DNA of 32,282 nt, taken from assembly GCA_021781735.1 (NCBI GenBank), contig JAJXWF010000012.1:1-32282 (forward strand), given 5' to 3'. A program made the translations under genes and the position numbers. This DNA comes from Actinomycetes bacterium (GTDB taxonomy: Bacteria; Actinomycetota; Actinomycetes; Propionibacteriales; Propionibacteriaceae). Below, piece after piece: positions 1 to 6,569 of the stretch. Below the pieces are notes generated by a model. The model worked only from the letters and a program-made list of their open reading frames with translations. It did not search any database and had not been told where the DNA came from. Positions within the stretch are counted from its first letter, which is position 1. Every line of letters starts with the position of its first letter.

Positions 1-2
1 AC

Positions 3-308
3 CGGGTCGGTGCCGCGGCGATCGTCGACGACGGGCGGATGGTGAGCGGCTGCAACGTCGAGAACGCCGCTTACGGCGTCGTGCTGTGCGCCGAGTGCGG
101 GCTCGTGTCCGATCTGGTCGCCGGCGGGGGAGGACGCCTGGTGGCGTTCAGTTGCGTGAACGGGGTCGGCGAGCTCATCATGCCGTGTGGGCGCTGCCGC
201 CAACTGCTGTGGGAGCACGGGGGCGCGGGCCTGCTCATGGACACCCCTCGGGGTGTGCTGACCATGGACGACGTGCTGCCCCAGGCGTTCGGTCCTGAGA
301 ATCTCTGA
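3..308 (+). CDS. cdd: Cytidine deaminase, C-terminal part (5' end outside window)
   Basis: Hydrolytic deamination of cytidine and deoxycytidine to uridine and deoxyuridine in pyrimidine salvage, in the cytosol. The frame is open from the left edge. The reading frame shows the zinc-site glutamate region NVENAAYG followed by CAE, and then the second zinc motif PCGRCRQ. Three cysteine ligands (CAE plus PCGxC) mark the small tetrameric class of about 130 residues, so only the first 25-30 residues are missing. An in-frame ATG at 39 is internal, because conserved sequence lies before it. It belongs with the PNP, mutase, uridine kinase and DeoC genes further right as nucleoside salvage, although it is not adjacent to them. 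Actinobacterial genomes often place cdd in such clusters. Confidence 0.93.
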   Translation, partial: RVGAAAIVDDGRMVSGCNVENAAYGVVLCAECGLVSDLVAGGGGRLVAFSCVNGVGELIMPCGRCRQLLWEHGGAGLLMDTPRGVLTMDDVLPQAFGPENL

Positions 309-314
309 GACGGG

Positions 315-344
315 GGGCGGCCCGCCGGGTGGTGACGCCCGCCC
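315..344 (+). terminator. Possible hairpin terminator after cdd
   Basis: Arms GGGCGG (315-320) and CCGCCC (339-344) begin 7 nt after the cdd stop, with an 18-nt loop and only TTG behind. There is no T-run. GC-rich DNA yields such arms easily, so this is a weak call. Confidence 0.25.
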
Positions 345-393
345 TTGTCGCCGAGGGAGGTCCGAGGGGCCGACAACACGCGCTCCTAAGATT

Positions 394-423
394 TTGGCGT
401 AACTTTTCTCAGCATCGTAGGCT
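394..423 (+). promoter_or_regulatory. Leaderless promoter of the 431 gene
   Basis: A -10 box TAGGCT (418-423) ends 7 nt before GTG 431. A -35-like TTGGCG lies at 394-399 with an 18-bp spacer, in an unusually AT-rich stretch (about 385-417) for this GC-rich DNA. It is the most complete promoter in the window. Confidence 0.75.
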
Positions 424-430
424 GGGAACC

Positions 431-1633
431 GTGAGCCTTTTTGCGCCCTCCTCCGTCAACGCTCCGCTGACGACCGACCGGCCCCTCGCGGGATATCCTC
501 GCCGGGCCGTGCTGTCGGTCGTGGACGCGCGCAGCAGTGACGACGACCGGCGGGTGTGGGCGACGGTGGTCGTCGCGTGGGGACTGGTCTGGGCGTTCGT
601 CTCCCGCATCGGCGGCATGTACTCCTGGCACTACTTCATCACCGGTGGCCAGCTGCTCATCCACCCAGAATGGAGCCAGGGCGGCCTGCACCTGTTCGCG
701 ACCCACCCCGAACTGCAGATGGGCCCCCTCACGATGGTCGTGGCGGCGGGGGTGGTGGGCACCGTGGGGCCCGGGCTGAGCTCCTGGATCGCGGGGGCGC
801 TGATGCTCGCCCTCGGCGCCCTCGACGTGTGGTTCCTCGCCCTGCTCGCCCCGGGGCCACGCCTGAGACGCTGGGTCGTGTCGGCCCTCGTGGTGATCCC
901 GGCGTGGTCGGTGCTGGCCGTGCACTACGGGCACCTCGACGACGTCCTCGCCCTCAGCTTCATGTCGGCCGGGCTGCTCCTGGCGCGACGCCGGCAGTCC
1001 TGGCCCGCTGCCGTGGCGATCGGACTCGCGGCGGCGGCCAAGCCCTGGGCGTTGCCCATGCTGTTCCTTGCCTGGGGCGAGCGGGAACACCGCGTCAAGC
1101 GGCTGACGCTGGGCTTCGTGGTGTCGGTGCTCCCGTGGCTGCCGTTCATCATCGGTGACCCCCGCACCATGCACATCAGCTCGTTCGTCATCAAGAACGC
1201 CGCCGACTCGGCCCTGCGCGTCTGGGGCGTCACCGACCCCATGACCCCCTGGTGGTGCCGCTTCGCGCAGCTGGGACTCGGCGCCCTGTTCGCCTGGTAC
1301 GCCGCCCGCGCCGGACGCATCGAGTGGATCCCCCTGGCGGTCATCGCCAGCCGGCTGGTGATCGACCCCGGAACCTACCTCTACTACACGAGCGGGCTGG
1401 TGCTCGCTGCACTGGCGGTCGACCTGTCGGGGGGCCGCCGGCGTCCGCGCCTGGCGCTGGTGGCCTCCGGCTGGCTGTTCGTCGATCTCGTGCTCAAATG
1501 GCTGCACTTGCCGCTCGTGGCGGGTCCGGTACGCGCCGCGTTCCTCGTGGGCCTGCTGGCGCTGTTCGTCGTGGTCGTGTCCCGCAGGGCGACGGTGAGT
1601 CCGCGCCGGGTGTCGCCGGTCGGCGTCCGCTGA
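431..1633 (+). CDS. Polytopic membrane protein, GT-C/GT87-like glycosyltransferase candidate
   Basis: A 400-residue integral membrane protein with about nine or ten hydrophobic segments. A central section reads GHLDDVLAL, then a run of small hydrophobics, then AAKPWALPMLFLAWG. A lysine-proline pair after a small-residue helix is typical of DUF2029/GT87-type mannosyltransferases that use polyprenyl-phosphate sugars at the outer membrane face. No donor or acceptor can be read from the sequence. The frame is open from GTG 329, but GTG 431 is preferred because a -10 box ends 7 nt before it and the earlier residues look like noncoding translation. It stands alone between cdd and the RNase H fusion. 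The family call is moderate; the membrane topology is clear. Confidence 0.6.
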   Translation: MSLFAPSSVNAPLTTDRPLAGYPRRAVLSVVDARSSDDDRRVWATVVVAWGLVWAFVSRIGGMYSWHYFITGGQLLIHPEWSQGGLHLFATHPELQMGPLTMVVAAGVVGTVGPGLSSWIAGALMLALGALDVWFLALLAPGPRLRRWVVSALVVIPAWSVLAVHYGHLDDVLALSFMSAGLLLARRRQSWPAAVAIGLAAAAKPWALPMLFLAWGEREHRVKRLTLGFVVSVLPWLPFIIGDPRTMHISSFVIKNAADSALRVWGVTDPMTPWWCRFAQLGLGALFAWYAARAGRIEWIPLAVIASRLVIDPGTYLYYTSGLVLAALAVDLSGGRRRPRLALVASGWLFVDLVLKWLHLPLVAGPVRAAFLVGLLALFVVVVSRRATVSPRRVSPVGVR

Positions 1634-1668
1634 GGGGCGCGTGCGGCGGCCGACGCCCCCGACGCGCC
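1634..1668 (+). terminator. Alternative GC-rich hairpins between the 431 gene and rnh
   Basis: Two mutually exclusive stems share a left strand: GGGGCG (1634-1639) with CGCCCC (1654-1659), or GGCGCG (1636-1641) with CGCGCC (1663-1668). They directly follow the stop codon and precede the rnh -10 box. No T-run follows. Weak call. Confidence 0.25.
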
Positions 1669-1672
1669 AGGC

Positions 1673-1678
1673 TACGAT
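1673..1678 (+). promoter_or_regulatory. -10 box of rnh (leaderless)
   Basis: TACGAT ends 7 nt before GTG 1686. It makes the in-frame ATG at 1677 unlikely as a start, since that codon would overlap the -10 box. No clear -35 is seen. Confidence 0.6.
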
Positions 1679-1685
1679 GTCGGCC

Positions 1686-2612
1686 GTGATCACCGCGGCT
1701 GCAGACGGGTCCTCGCTGTCCAACCCCGGCCCGTCCGGCTGGGCCTGGTACATCGACGAGGATCGGTGGGCGGCGGGCGGATGGCGGCACGGCACCAACA
1801 ACATGGGCGAGCTCATGGCGGTGCTCGACCTGCTCCGGCAGACAGCCCCGGTGGCCGACGAGGACCTTCTCGTGCTGTGCGACAGCCAGTACGTCATCAA
1901 CTCCGTCACCAAGTGGAGCCCCGGCTGGAAGCGTCGCGGATGGCGCAAGGCCGACGGCAAGCCGGTGCTCAACGTCGAGCTGCTCCAGGAGCTCGACCGG
2001 GAACTCTCCGGCCGGCGCGTGCGCTTCGAGTGGGTGAAGGGCCATGCCGGGCACGACCTCAACGAGGCCGCCGACCTGCGTGCCCGGGCCGCGGCCACGG
2101 CCTTCCAGCGGGGTTTACCCGTCGACTCCGGACCCGGGTTCGACGGCGGGAGCCGCACGCCGGCGGCGTCCCCGGTGACCGGGCCGTCGCCTGCCCCGGT
2201 GGAGCCGGCGACCCTGTTCGACGATCCCGCGCCCGACGACGTCCACCTGGTGGGGAGGAGGGGCTCCGGCGATGACGGGTTCGGCGATGTGGTCGACCTC
2301 GAGCGCTCGCTGCTGAGCGACGCGGTGCGGGCCGACCGCGACGCGGTGGCCGCGCTGCTGCACCCCGACTTCGTCGAGGTCGGGCGGTCGGGGCGTGTCT
2401 CGACCCGGGGGCGCCTGCTCGCGACGATTGCGCCGCTGGATGTCCGGCCCGAGGTGCAGATCCTCGGCATCGACCTGCTCGCCGACGGCGTTGTGCTGCT
2501 GCGGTCGCGCACGCGGGACGCCGACGGCGGGGCCCTGCGCTGTTCGGTGTGGCAACGGACCCCCGACGGGTGGCGACAGCGGTACCACCAGGCGACCCCC
2601 ATGGTGGGGTGA
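1686..2612 (+). CDS. RNase HI fused to a DUF4440/NTF2-like domain
   Basis: The N-terminal 140 residues are a complete RNase HI, which cuts RNA in RNA-DNA hybrids during replication and R-loop removal. The acidic catalytic set is visible as D7 (ADGSS), E42 (NNMGEL), D66 (LCDSQY) and D130 (NEAAD), with the KGHAGH loop at 118-123. A Pro/Gly/Asp-rich linker follows (about 142-200). The C-terminal 105 residues look like a DUF4440 or SnoaL-type cone fold: [31 protein letters not shown] and a final [19 protein letters not shown]. The role of that domain is unknown. Total length is 308 residues, about twice a plain RNase HI. Start GTG 1686 is chosen from the -10 spacing. It is transcribed separately from metG, which has its own promoter. 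Confidence 0.85.
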   Translation: MITAAADGSSLSNPGPSGWAWYIDEDRWAAGGWRHGTNNMGELMAVLDLLRQTAPVADEDLLVLCDSQYVINSVTKWSPGWKRRGWRKADGKPVLNVELLQELDRELSGRRVRFEWVKGHAGHDLNEAADLRARAAATAFQRGLPVDSGPGFDGGSRTPAASPVTGPSPAPVEPATLFDDPAPDDVHLVGRRGSGDDGFGDVVDLERSLLSDAVRADRDAVAALLHPDFVEVGRSGRVSTRGRLLATIAPLDVRPEVQILGIDLLADGVVLLRSRTRDADGGALRCSVWQRTPDGWRQRYHQATPMVG

Positions 2613-2681
2613 GGTGGCCGGTTCGTACGCCGCGGGACGCCCACTGCCCTGGGCCCGCATGTCGGGAGGCCACGGCGCGCT

Positions 2682-2696
2682 GCCCTAGGCTAGGGC
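2682..2696 (+). promoter_or_regulatory. metG -10 box inside a 15-bp inverted repeat
   Basis: TAGGCT (2686-2691) ends 7 nt before ATG 2699. It is embedded in an inverted repeat with perfect 6-bp arms GCCCTA (2682-2687) and TAGGGC (2691-2696) around GGC. The symmetry could be an operator or chance. The -10 assignment is the firmer part. Confidence 0.6.
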
Positions 2697-2698
2697 CC

Positions 2699-4489
2699 AT
2701 GTGCGCGAACATTCTCGCCGCGGTCGCCTGGCCCTACGCCAACGGTCCGCGGCACATCGGTCATGTGTCGGGTTTTGGTGTTCCCTCTGACGTGTTCGCC
2801 CGGTACATGCGCATGACCGGCCACACGGTGCTCATGGTGAGCGGCACCGACGAGCACGGCACCGCGATCCAGGTGAAGGCCGACCAGGAGGGCCTCACCG
2901 CCCGCGAGACGGCCGACAAGTACCACCGGGTGATCGCCGAGGACCTCCAGGGGCTCGGGCTCAGCTACGACCTGTACACGCGCACCACCACCGACAACCA
3001 CCGCCAGGTCGTGCAGGAACTGTTCCGCACGCTCTACGACAACGGCTACATCGTCAAGCAGACGCAGATGGGCGCGATCTCCCCGTCGACCGGCCGCACT
3101 CTGCCCGACCGCTACATCGAGGGCGTCTGCCCGATCTGCGGGTTCGACGGGGCCCGCGGAGACCAGTGCGACAACTGCGGCAACCAGCTCGACCCCGCCG
3201 ACCTCAAGAACCCGCGCAGCCGGATCAACGGCGAGGTGCCCGAGTTCGTGCAGACCGAGCACTTCTTCCTCGACCTCCCGGCGCTCGCCGACCAGCTGGG
3301 GGAGTGGCTGCAGACCCGTGAGGACTGGCGCCCGAACGTCCTGCGGTTCAGTTACAACCTGCTCAAGGACCTGCGGCCCCGCGCCATCACCCGCGACCTC
3401 GACTGGGGCATCCCGGTGCCGGTCGAGGGCTGGCAGAACGAGCCGATGAAGCGCATCTACGTGTGGTTCGACGCGGTGATCGGCTACCTGTCGGCGTCCG
3501 TCGAGTGGGCGCGTCGCAGCGGCGAGCCGGACGCCTGGAAGCGGTTCTGGCATGACGAGCAGGCCCGCAGCTACTACTTCATGGGCAAGGACAACATCGT
3601 CTTCCACTCAGTCATCTGGCCCGGCATCCTGCTCGGCGCCGACGGCGAGGGCGCCAAGGGTGGCACGCCCAGCGAGTGGCTCGGACGCCTCGACCTCCCC
3701 ACCGAGGTGGTGTCGAGTGAATTCCTCACCATGCGCGGTTCGAAGGTCGCGAGCTCCCGCGGCGCCTCGATCTTCGTCGGGGACTTTCTGCGTGAGTTCG
3801 GTCCGGACGCGCTGCGCTACTTCATCGCGGTGGCCGGCCCGGAGAACCAGGACGCCGACTTCACCTGGGACGAGTTCATCCGCCGCAACAACTTCGAGCT
3901 GGCCAACGAGTGGGGCAACCTCGTCAACCGGTCGATCTCGATGGCACACAAGAACGTCGGGGCGATCCCGACGCCCGGCGAGTTCACCGACGCCGACACC
4001 GCTCTGCTGCGGGCCTCGCGCGCGGCGTTCGCCGTGGTCGGGGAGTATCTCGGCCTGTGCAAGTTCAAGGCGGCCATCTCCGAGGCCATGCGGATCGTCT
4101 CGCTGGCCAACAAGTACCTCTCCGATCAGGAGCCCTGGAAGCTCAAGGACGACCCGTCCCGGCGCGACACCGTCTTGTTCGTCGCGCTCCAGGTGGTGAG
4201 CGACTGCAATGTGATGCTCACGCCGTTCCTGCCGCACGCCGCGCAGAAGGTGTGGGAGGCGCTCGGCAACACCGGTGTGTGGGCGGCTCAGCCGCAGTTG
4301 GTCGAGGTCACTGAAGGGGAGACCGTCTACCCGGTGCTGCAGGGTGACTACACCTCCCAGCAGGCCCGATGGGAGTCCATCCCCATCGAGGCGGGGACGC
4401 CGCTCGACAAACCCACCCCGTTGTTCCGGAAGCTCGACGAGTCGCTCGCCGAGACCGGTCCCAGCTGGGCGCCGATCCAGCCCGTCTGA
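2699..4489 (+). CDS. metG: Methionyl-tRNA synthetase
   Basis: Charges tRNA-Met with methionine using ATP; class I synthetase, essential, cytosolic. The HIGH signature is at residues 18-21. A zinc knuckle has four cysteines at 144, 147, 157 and 160 (CPIC ... CDNC). The KMSKS loop is present as KVASSRG from K349, so two positions differ from the textbook motif while the lysine and the serine-arginine end are kept. The C-terminal anticodon-binding helical domain carries the usual NEWGNLVNR stretch. At 596 residues it lacks the extra C-terminal tRNA-binding (Trbp111-like) domain found in some bacteria. The frame is open further upstream, but ATG 2699 is supported by both the family N terminus ([12 protein letters not shown]) and the leaderless promoter. 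Nothing suggests a T-box or SAM riboswitch. Confidence 0.97.
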   Translation: MCANILAAVAWPYANGPRHIGHVSGFGVPSDVFARYMRMTGHTVLMVSGTDEHGTAIQVKADQEGLTARETADKYHRVIAEDLQGLGLSYDLYTRTTTDNHRQVVQELFRTLYDNGYIVKQTQMGAISPSTGRTLPDRYIEGVCPICGFDGARGDQCDNCGNQLDPADLKNPRSRINGEVPEFVQTEHFFLDLPALADQLGEWLQTREDWRPNVLRFSYNLLKDLRPRAITRDLDWGIPVPVEGWQNEPMKRIYVWFDAVIGYLSASVEWARRSGEPDAWKRFWHDEQARSYYFMGKDNIVFHSVIWPGILLGADGEGAKGGTPSEWLGRLDLPTEVVSSEFLTMRGSKVASSRGASIFVGDFLREFGPDALRYFIAVAGPENQDADFTWDEFIRRNNFELANEWGNLVNRSISMAHKNVGAIPTPGEFTDADTALLRASRAAFAVVGEYLGLCKFKAAISEAMRIVSLANKYLSDQEPWKLKDDPSRRDTVLFVALQVVSDCNVMLTPFLPHAAQKVWEALGNTGVWAAQPQLVEVTEGETVYPVLQGDYTSQQARWESIPIEAGTPLDKPTPLFRKLDESLAETGPSWAPIQPV

Positions 4490-4497
4490 GGTGCCGA

Positions 4498-4546
4498 CCC
4501 GCCGCCGTCCCGGACGCCGGCGGGATACGGGGTCGCTCGCCGACCC
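4498..4546 (+). terminator. Tandem hairpins between metG and the antiporter gene
   Basis: The first stem is CCCGCCG (4498-4504) with CGGCGGG (4518-4524), 8 nt after the metG stop. The second is GGGTCG (4530-4535) with CGACCC (4541-4546), followed by GATTCT. Together they could end metG transcripts or structure the leader of the next gene. Confidence 0.4.
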
Positions 4547-4591
4547 GATTCTCGCCGGTGCCCGCTGCGGCTCCGGCCCGAGGAGGTTCCC

Positions 4592-5833
4592 GTGTTCGTG
4601 CAACAGGTATCCGAATCATCGCTGGTCTCGCTGTTCGTCATCGCCGCCTGCGCGATGGCCGCCCCGTTGCTGAGTGCGCTCACCCGCAAGCGGGTTCCTG
4701 ACGTCGTGTGGCTGCTTGTGCTCGGCGTGCTCGTGGGTCCGTACGGTCTCCGCTGGGCCGGGCTAGGCGAGGGCGTCAGTATGGTCCGGGAGCTCGGCCT
4801 CGGCCTGTTGTTCCTGCTCGCAGGGTTCGAGGTCGAGACCGGCAGCCTGCGGGGACGCCAGGGACGCTGGGCGGCGCTCACCTGGATCGCTTGCCTCGAC
4901 GTCGGCTGGGCGGTGGCGGCCGTCGCCCTCCCCGGAACCAGCGCGCAGGCCTCGCTGGCTCTGGCCATCTGCGTCACCTCGACCGCTCTCGGCACGCTGC
5001 TGCCGATCCTCAAGGAGGCGGGGGCGGCGCCCACGCCGCTCGGCCGGGCCGTGCTCGTCCATGGTGCGGTCGGCGAACTCGGGCCGGTCGTCACGATGTC
5101 GGTACTTCTCGGCTCGCGCAGTGCCACGACCACCGCCGTCGTGTTCGCGGTCTTCGTCGTCGGTGCCCTGCTCGCGGCGCTCGTGCCGGCCCGGCTGGCC
5201 GGCGCTCTGCCGTCACTGACCAGGGTCATCGTCCGCGGCACGAACACGACCTCGCAGACCATGGTGCGCGTGGTGTTCCTCCTGCTCACCGCGCTGATGG
5301 CACTCACGGCAGTGCTCGGGCTCGACGTCGTGCTCGGAGCGTTCGCCGCGGGGGCGATCGTGCGGATCTTCGTTCCCCGCGACGACCGGGCGCTCGAGCG
5401 CAAGCTCAACACCGTCGGATTCAGCTTCCTGATCCCGGTGTTCTTCGTCGCCTCCGGCATGGCCATCGACATCGGCGTCGTCGCCCGGATGTGGCCGCTT
5501 GTCCTCGGCCTCCTCCTGCTCATCCTCGTCGCCCGTGGCGTCCCGGTGTGGCTGGCGGAGCGTCTGGCGGATACTGGTTCCGGGATCGACGCCCCTCGGG
5601 ACGAGGTGCGCCTGGGCCTCTACTCGGCCGCGGGCCTGCCGATCATCGTCGCAGTCACCGATCTCGCGGTGGCTGAGGGGCTGATGTCACAGCAGATGGC
5701 CTCGGCGCTCGTGGCCGCCGGTGCGGCGACCGTCTTGCTGTTCCCTTTGGTGGCGCACCTGCTGATCGGGCGCGACAGGTCCGCGATCGGCCGTGCCCGG
5801 GTCGCCGGGGAGGCCGCCACGGGCACCCGGTAA
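4592..5833 (+). CDS. CPA2-type cation/proton antiporter
   Basis: A 413-residue inner-membrane protein made almost wholly of about twelve hydrophobic helices. It matches the Na+/H+ exchanger fold of the CPA2 (KefB/NapA-like) group: an early LLVLGVLVGPYGL segment, GLLFLLAGFEVE, the core TSTALGTLLPILKE and a later GAFAAGAIVR. It probably exchanges Na+ or K+ for protons. The ion cannot be read from sequence, and no cytosolic TrkA-N domain is attached. Unlike many neighbours it has a classical Shine-Dalgarno, AGGAGG at 4581-4586, 5 nt before GTG 4592, so its message has a leader. The TAA stop forms part of the -10 box of the next gene. Confidence 0.85.
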   Translation: MFVQQVSESSLVSLFVIAACAMAAPLLSALTRKRVPDVVWLLVLGVLVGPYGLRWAGLGEGVSMVRELGLGLLFLLAGFEVETGSLRGRQGRWAALTWIACLDVGWAVAAVALPGTSAQASLALAICVTSTALGTLLPILKEAGAAPTPLGRAVLVHGAVGELGPVVTMSVLLGSRSATTTAVVFAVFVVGALLAALVPARLAGALPSLTRVIVRGTNTTSQTMVRVVFLLLTALMALTAVLGLDVVLGAFAAGAIVRIFVPRDDRALERKLNTVGFSFLIPVFFVASGMAIDIGVVARMWPLVLGLLLLILVARGVPVWLAERLADTGSGIDAPRDEVRLGLYSAAGLPIIVAVTDLAVAEGLMSQQMASALVAAGAATVLLFPLVAHLLIGRDRSAIGRARVAGEAATGTR

Positions 5834-5836
5834 GGT
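5831..5836 (+). promoter_or_regulatory. -10 box of the PaiB-like gene, overlapping the antiporter stop
   Basis: TAAGGT ends 6 nt before GTG 5843. Its first three bases are the TAA stop codon of the antiporter, so the promoter lies wholly inside the upstream gene end. Confidence 0.55.
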
Positions 5837-5842
5837 CTCGGC

Positions 5843-6484
5843 GTGTATCTCACACCGTTCACGACGATGACCGACCACGACGAGATCGTGGCGCTTGTCG
5901 AGTCCGTCGGAGTGGCCCAGCTGGTCACCTCCGGCCCCGACGGGACTCCGCGGGCCAGCCTGCTGCCGATCCTGTGGGATGGCGGGGACCGACTTCTCGC
6001 CCACGTCTCCCGTGCCAACCCGCAGTTCCACGACCTCGCCGACGCGACGCCCGCCCTGGCCGTGGTCACCGGGCCCGACGCCTACATCCATCCGGCGTGG
6101 TACCCGAGCACCGCCACGTCGGGACGGGCCGTTCCCACATGGAACTATCTCGCCGTTCACCTCGGTGGCACGCTGCACCTGCACGACGACCCGCGGTGGG
6201 TTCGCGACGCGGTGGCCCGGCTCTCCGAGCACCACGCCCGGCGGCATCAGCCTGGCTGGAGTCTCGACGGGGCGCCCTCCGCCTACCTCGACGGCCTGCT
6301 CCGGGGCATCCTCGGGGTGGAGTTGCGGGTCACATCGGTCGAAGCCAAGGCGAAGCTCAGCGGCAACCGGACGGAGGCGGACCGGCGGGCGGTGGTCGAG
6401 GCGCTCGCCGGTGAGGATGCAGCGGGCGCCCGGGCCGTATCGGACGCGATGGCCCGACGGTTGGACCCGACCGCCACCACCTGA
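5843..6484 (+). CDS. PaiB-like FMN-binding split-barrel protein
   Basis: A 213-residue protein of the FMN-binding negative transcriptional regulator family, named after Bacillus PaiB. The family core is a flavin-binding split beta barrel, and not all members regulate transcription. Diagnostic stretches are the start VYLTPFTT, AYIHPAWYPS, the family hallmark VPTWNYLAVHLGG, and KAKLSGNRTEADR near the C terminus. No helix-turn-helix is visible, so a DNA-binding role should not be assumed; flavin-dependent redox chemistry or heme handling are alternatives. The start GTG 5843 gives the expected N terminus and lies 6 nt after a -10 box. The 44 bp downstream, before the next -10, show nothing notable. 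Confidence 0.88.
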   Translation: MYLTPFTTMTDHDEIVALVESVGVAQLVTSGPDGTPRASLLPILWDGGDRLLAHVSRANPQFHDLADATPALAVVTGPDAYIHPAWYPSTATSGRAVPTWNYLAVHLGGTLHLHDDPRWVRDAVARLSEHHARRHQPGWSLDGAPSAYLDGLLRGILGVELRVTSVEAKAKLSGNRTEADRRAVVEALAGEDAAGARAVSDAMARRLDPTATT

Positions 6485-6528
6485 GCCCGCCCGGCCCACG
6501 GAGGACCGACCACCTACCGGCTGGGGGC

Positions 6529-6534
6529 TATCCT
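6529..6534 (+). promoter_or_regulatory. -10 box of the upstream ORF and sigma-like gene
   Basis: TATCCT ends 6 nt before ATG 6541. That ATG opens a short ORF rather than the large gene starting at 6570. Confidence 0.6.
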
Positions 6535-6540
6535 CGCGGC

Positions 6541-6567
6541 ATGTCGGTGCGTAAACCCGGGGCCTGA
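6541..6567 (+). CDS. Predicted leaderless 8-codon upstream ORF
   Basis: ATG 6541 follows the -10 box at the spacing seen for leaderless genes here. It encodes MSVRKPGA and stops with TGA at 6565-6567, 2 nt before ATG 6570 of the large downstream gene. That gene has no Shine-Dalgarno of its own (the preceding bases are GGGGCCTGACC). The simplest reading is that ribosomes load on the leaderless ORF, terminate, and re-initiate on the main gene. The peptide has no recognisable function. If transcription instead starts elsewhere, this is merely part of a short untranslated leader. Confidence 0.5.
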   Translation: MSVRKPGA

Positions 6568-6569
6568 CC

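Noticed and set aside
386-2644. Long open frame on the minus strand (752 codons) opposite the membrane-protein and RNase H genes
   Set aside because: Codon composition is Arg/Pro/His-rich with no motifs, and it spans two well-supported genes and their promoters. Long antisense frames are expected in GC-rich DNA.
2613-2698. T-box or SAM riboswitch ahead of metG
   Set aside because: The gap is 86 bp and the -10 box ends 7 nt before the ATG, leaving no leader RNA to fold.
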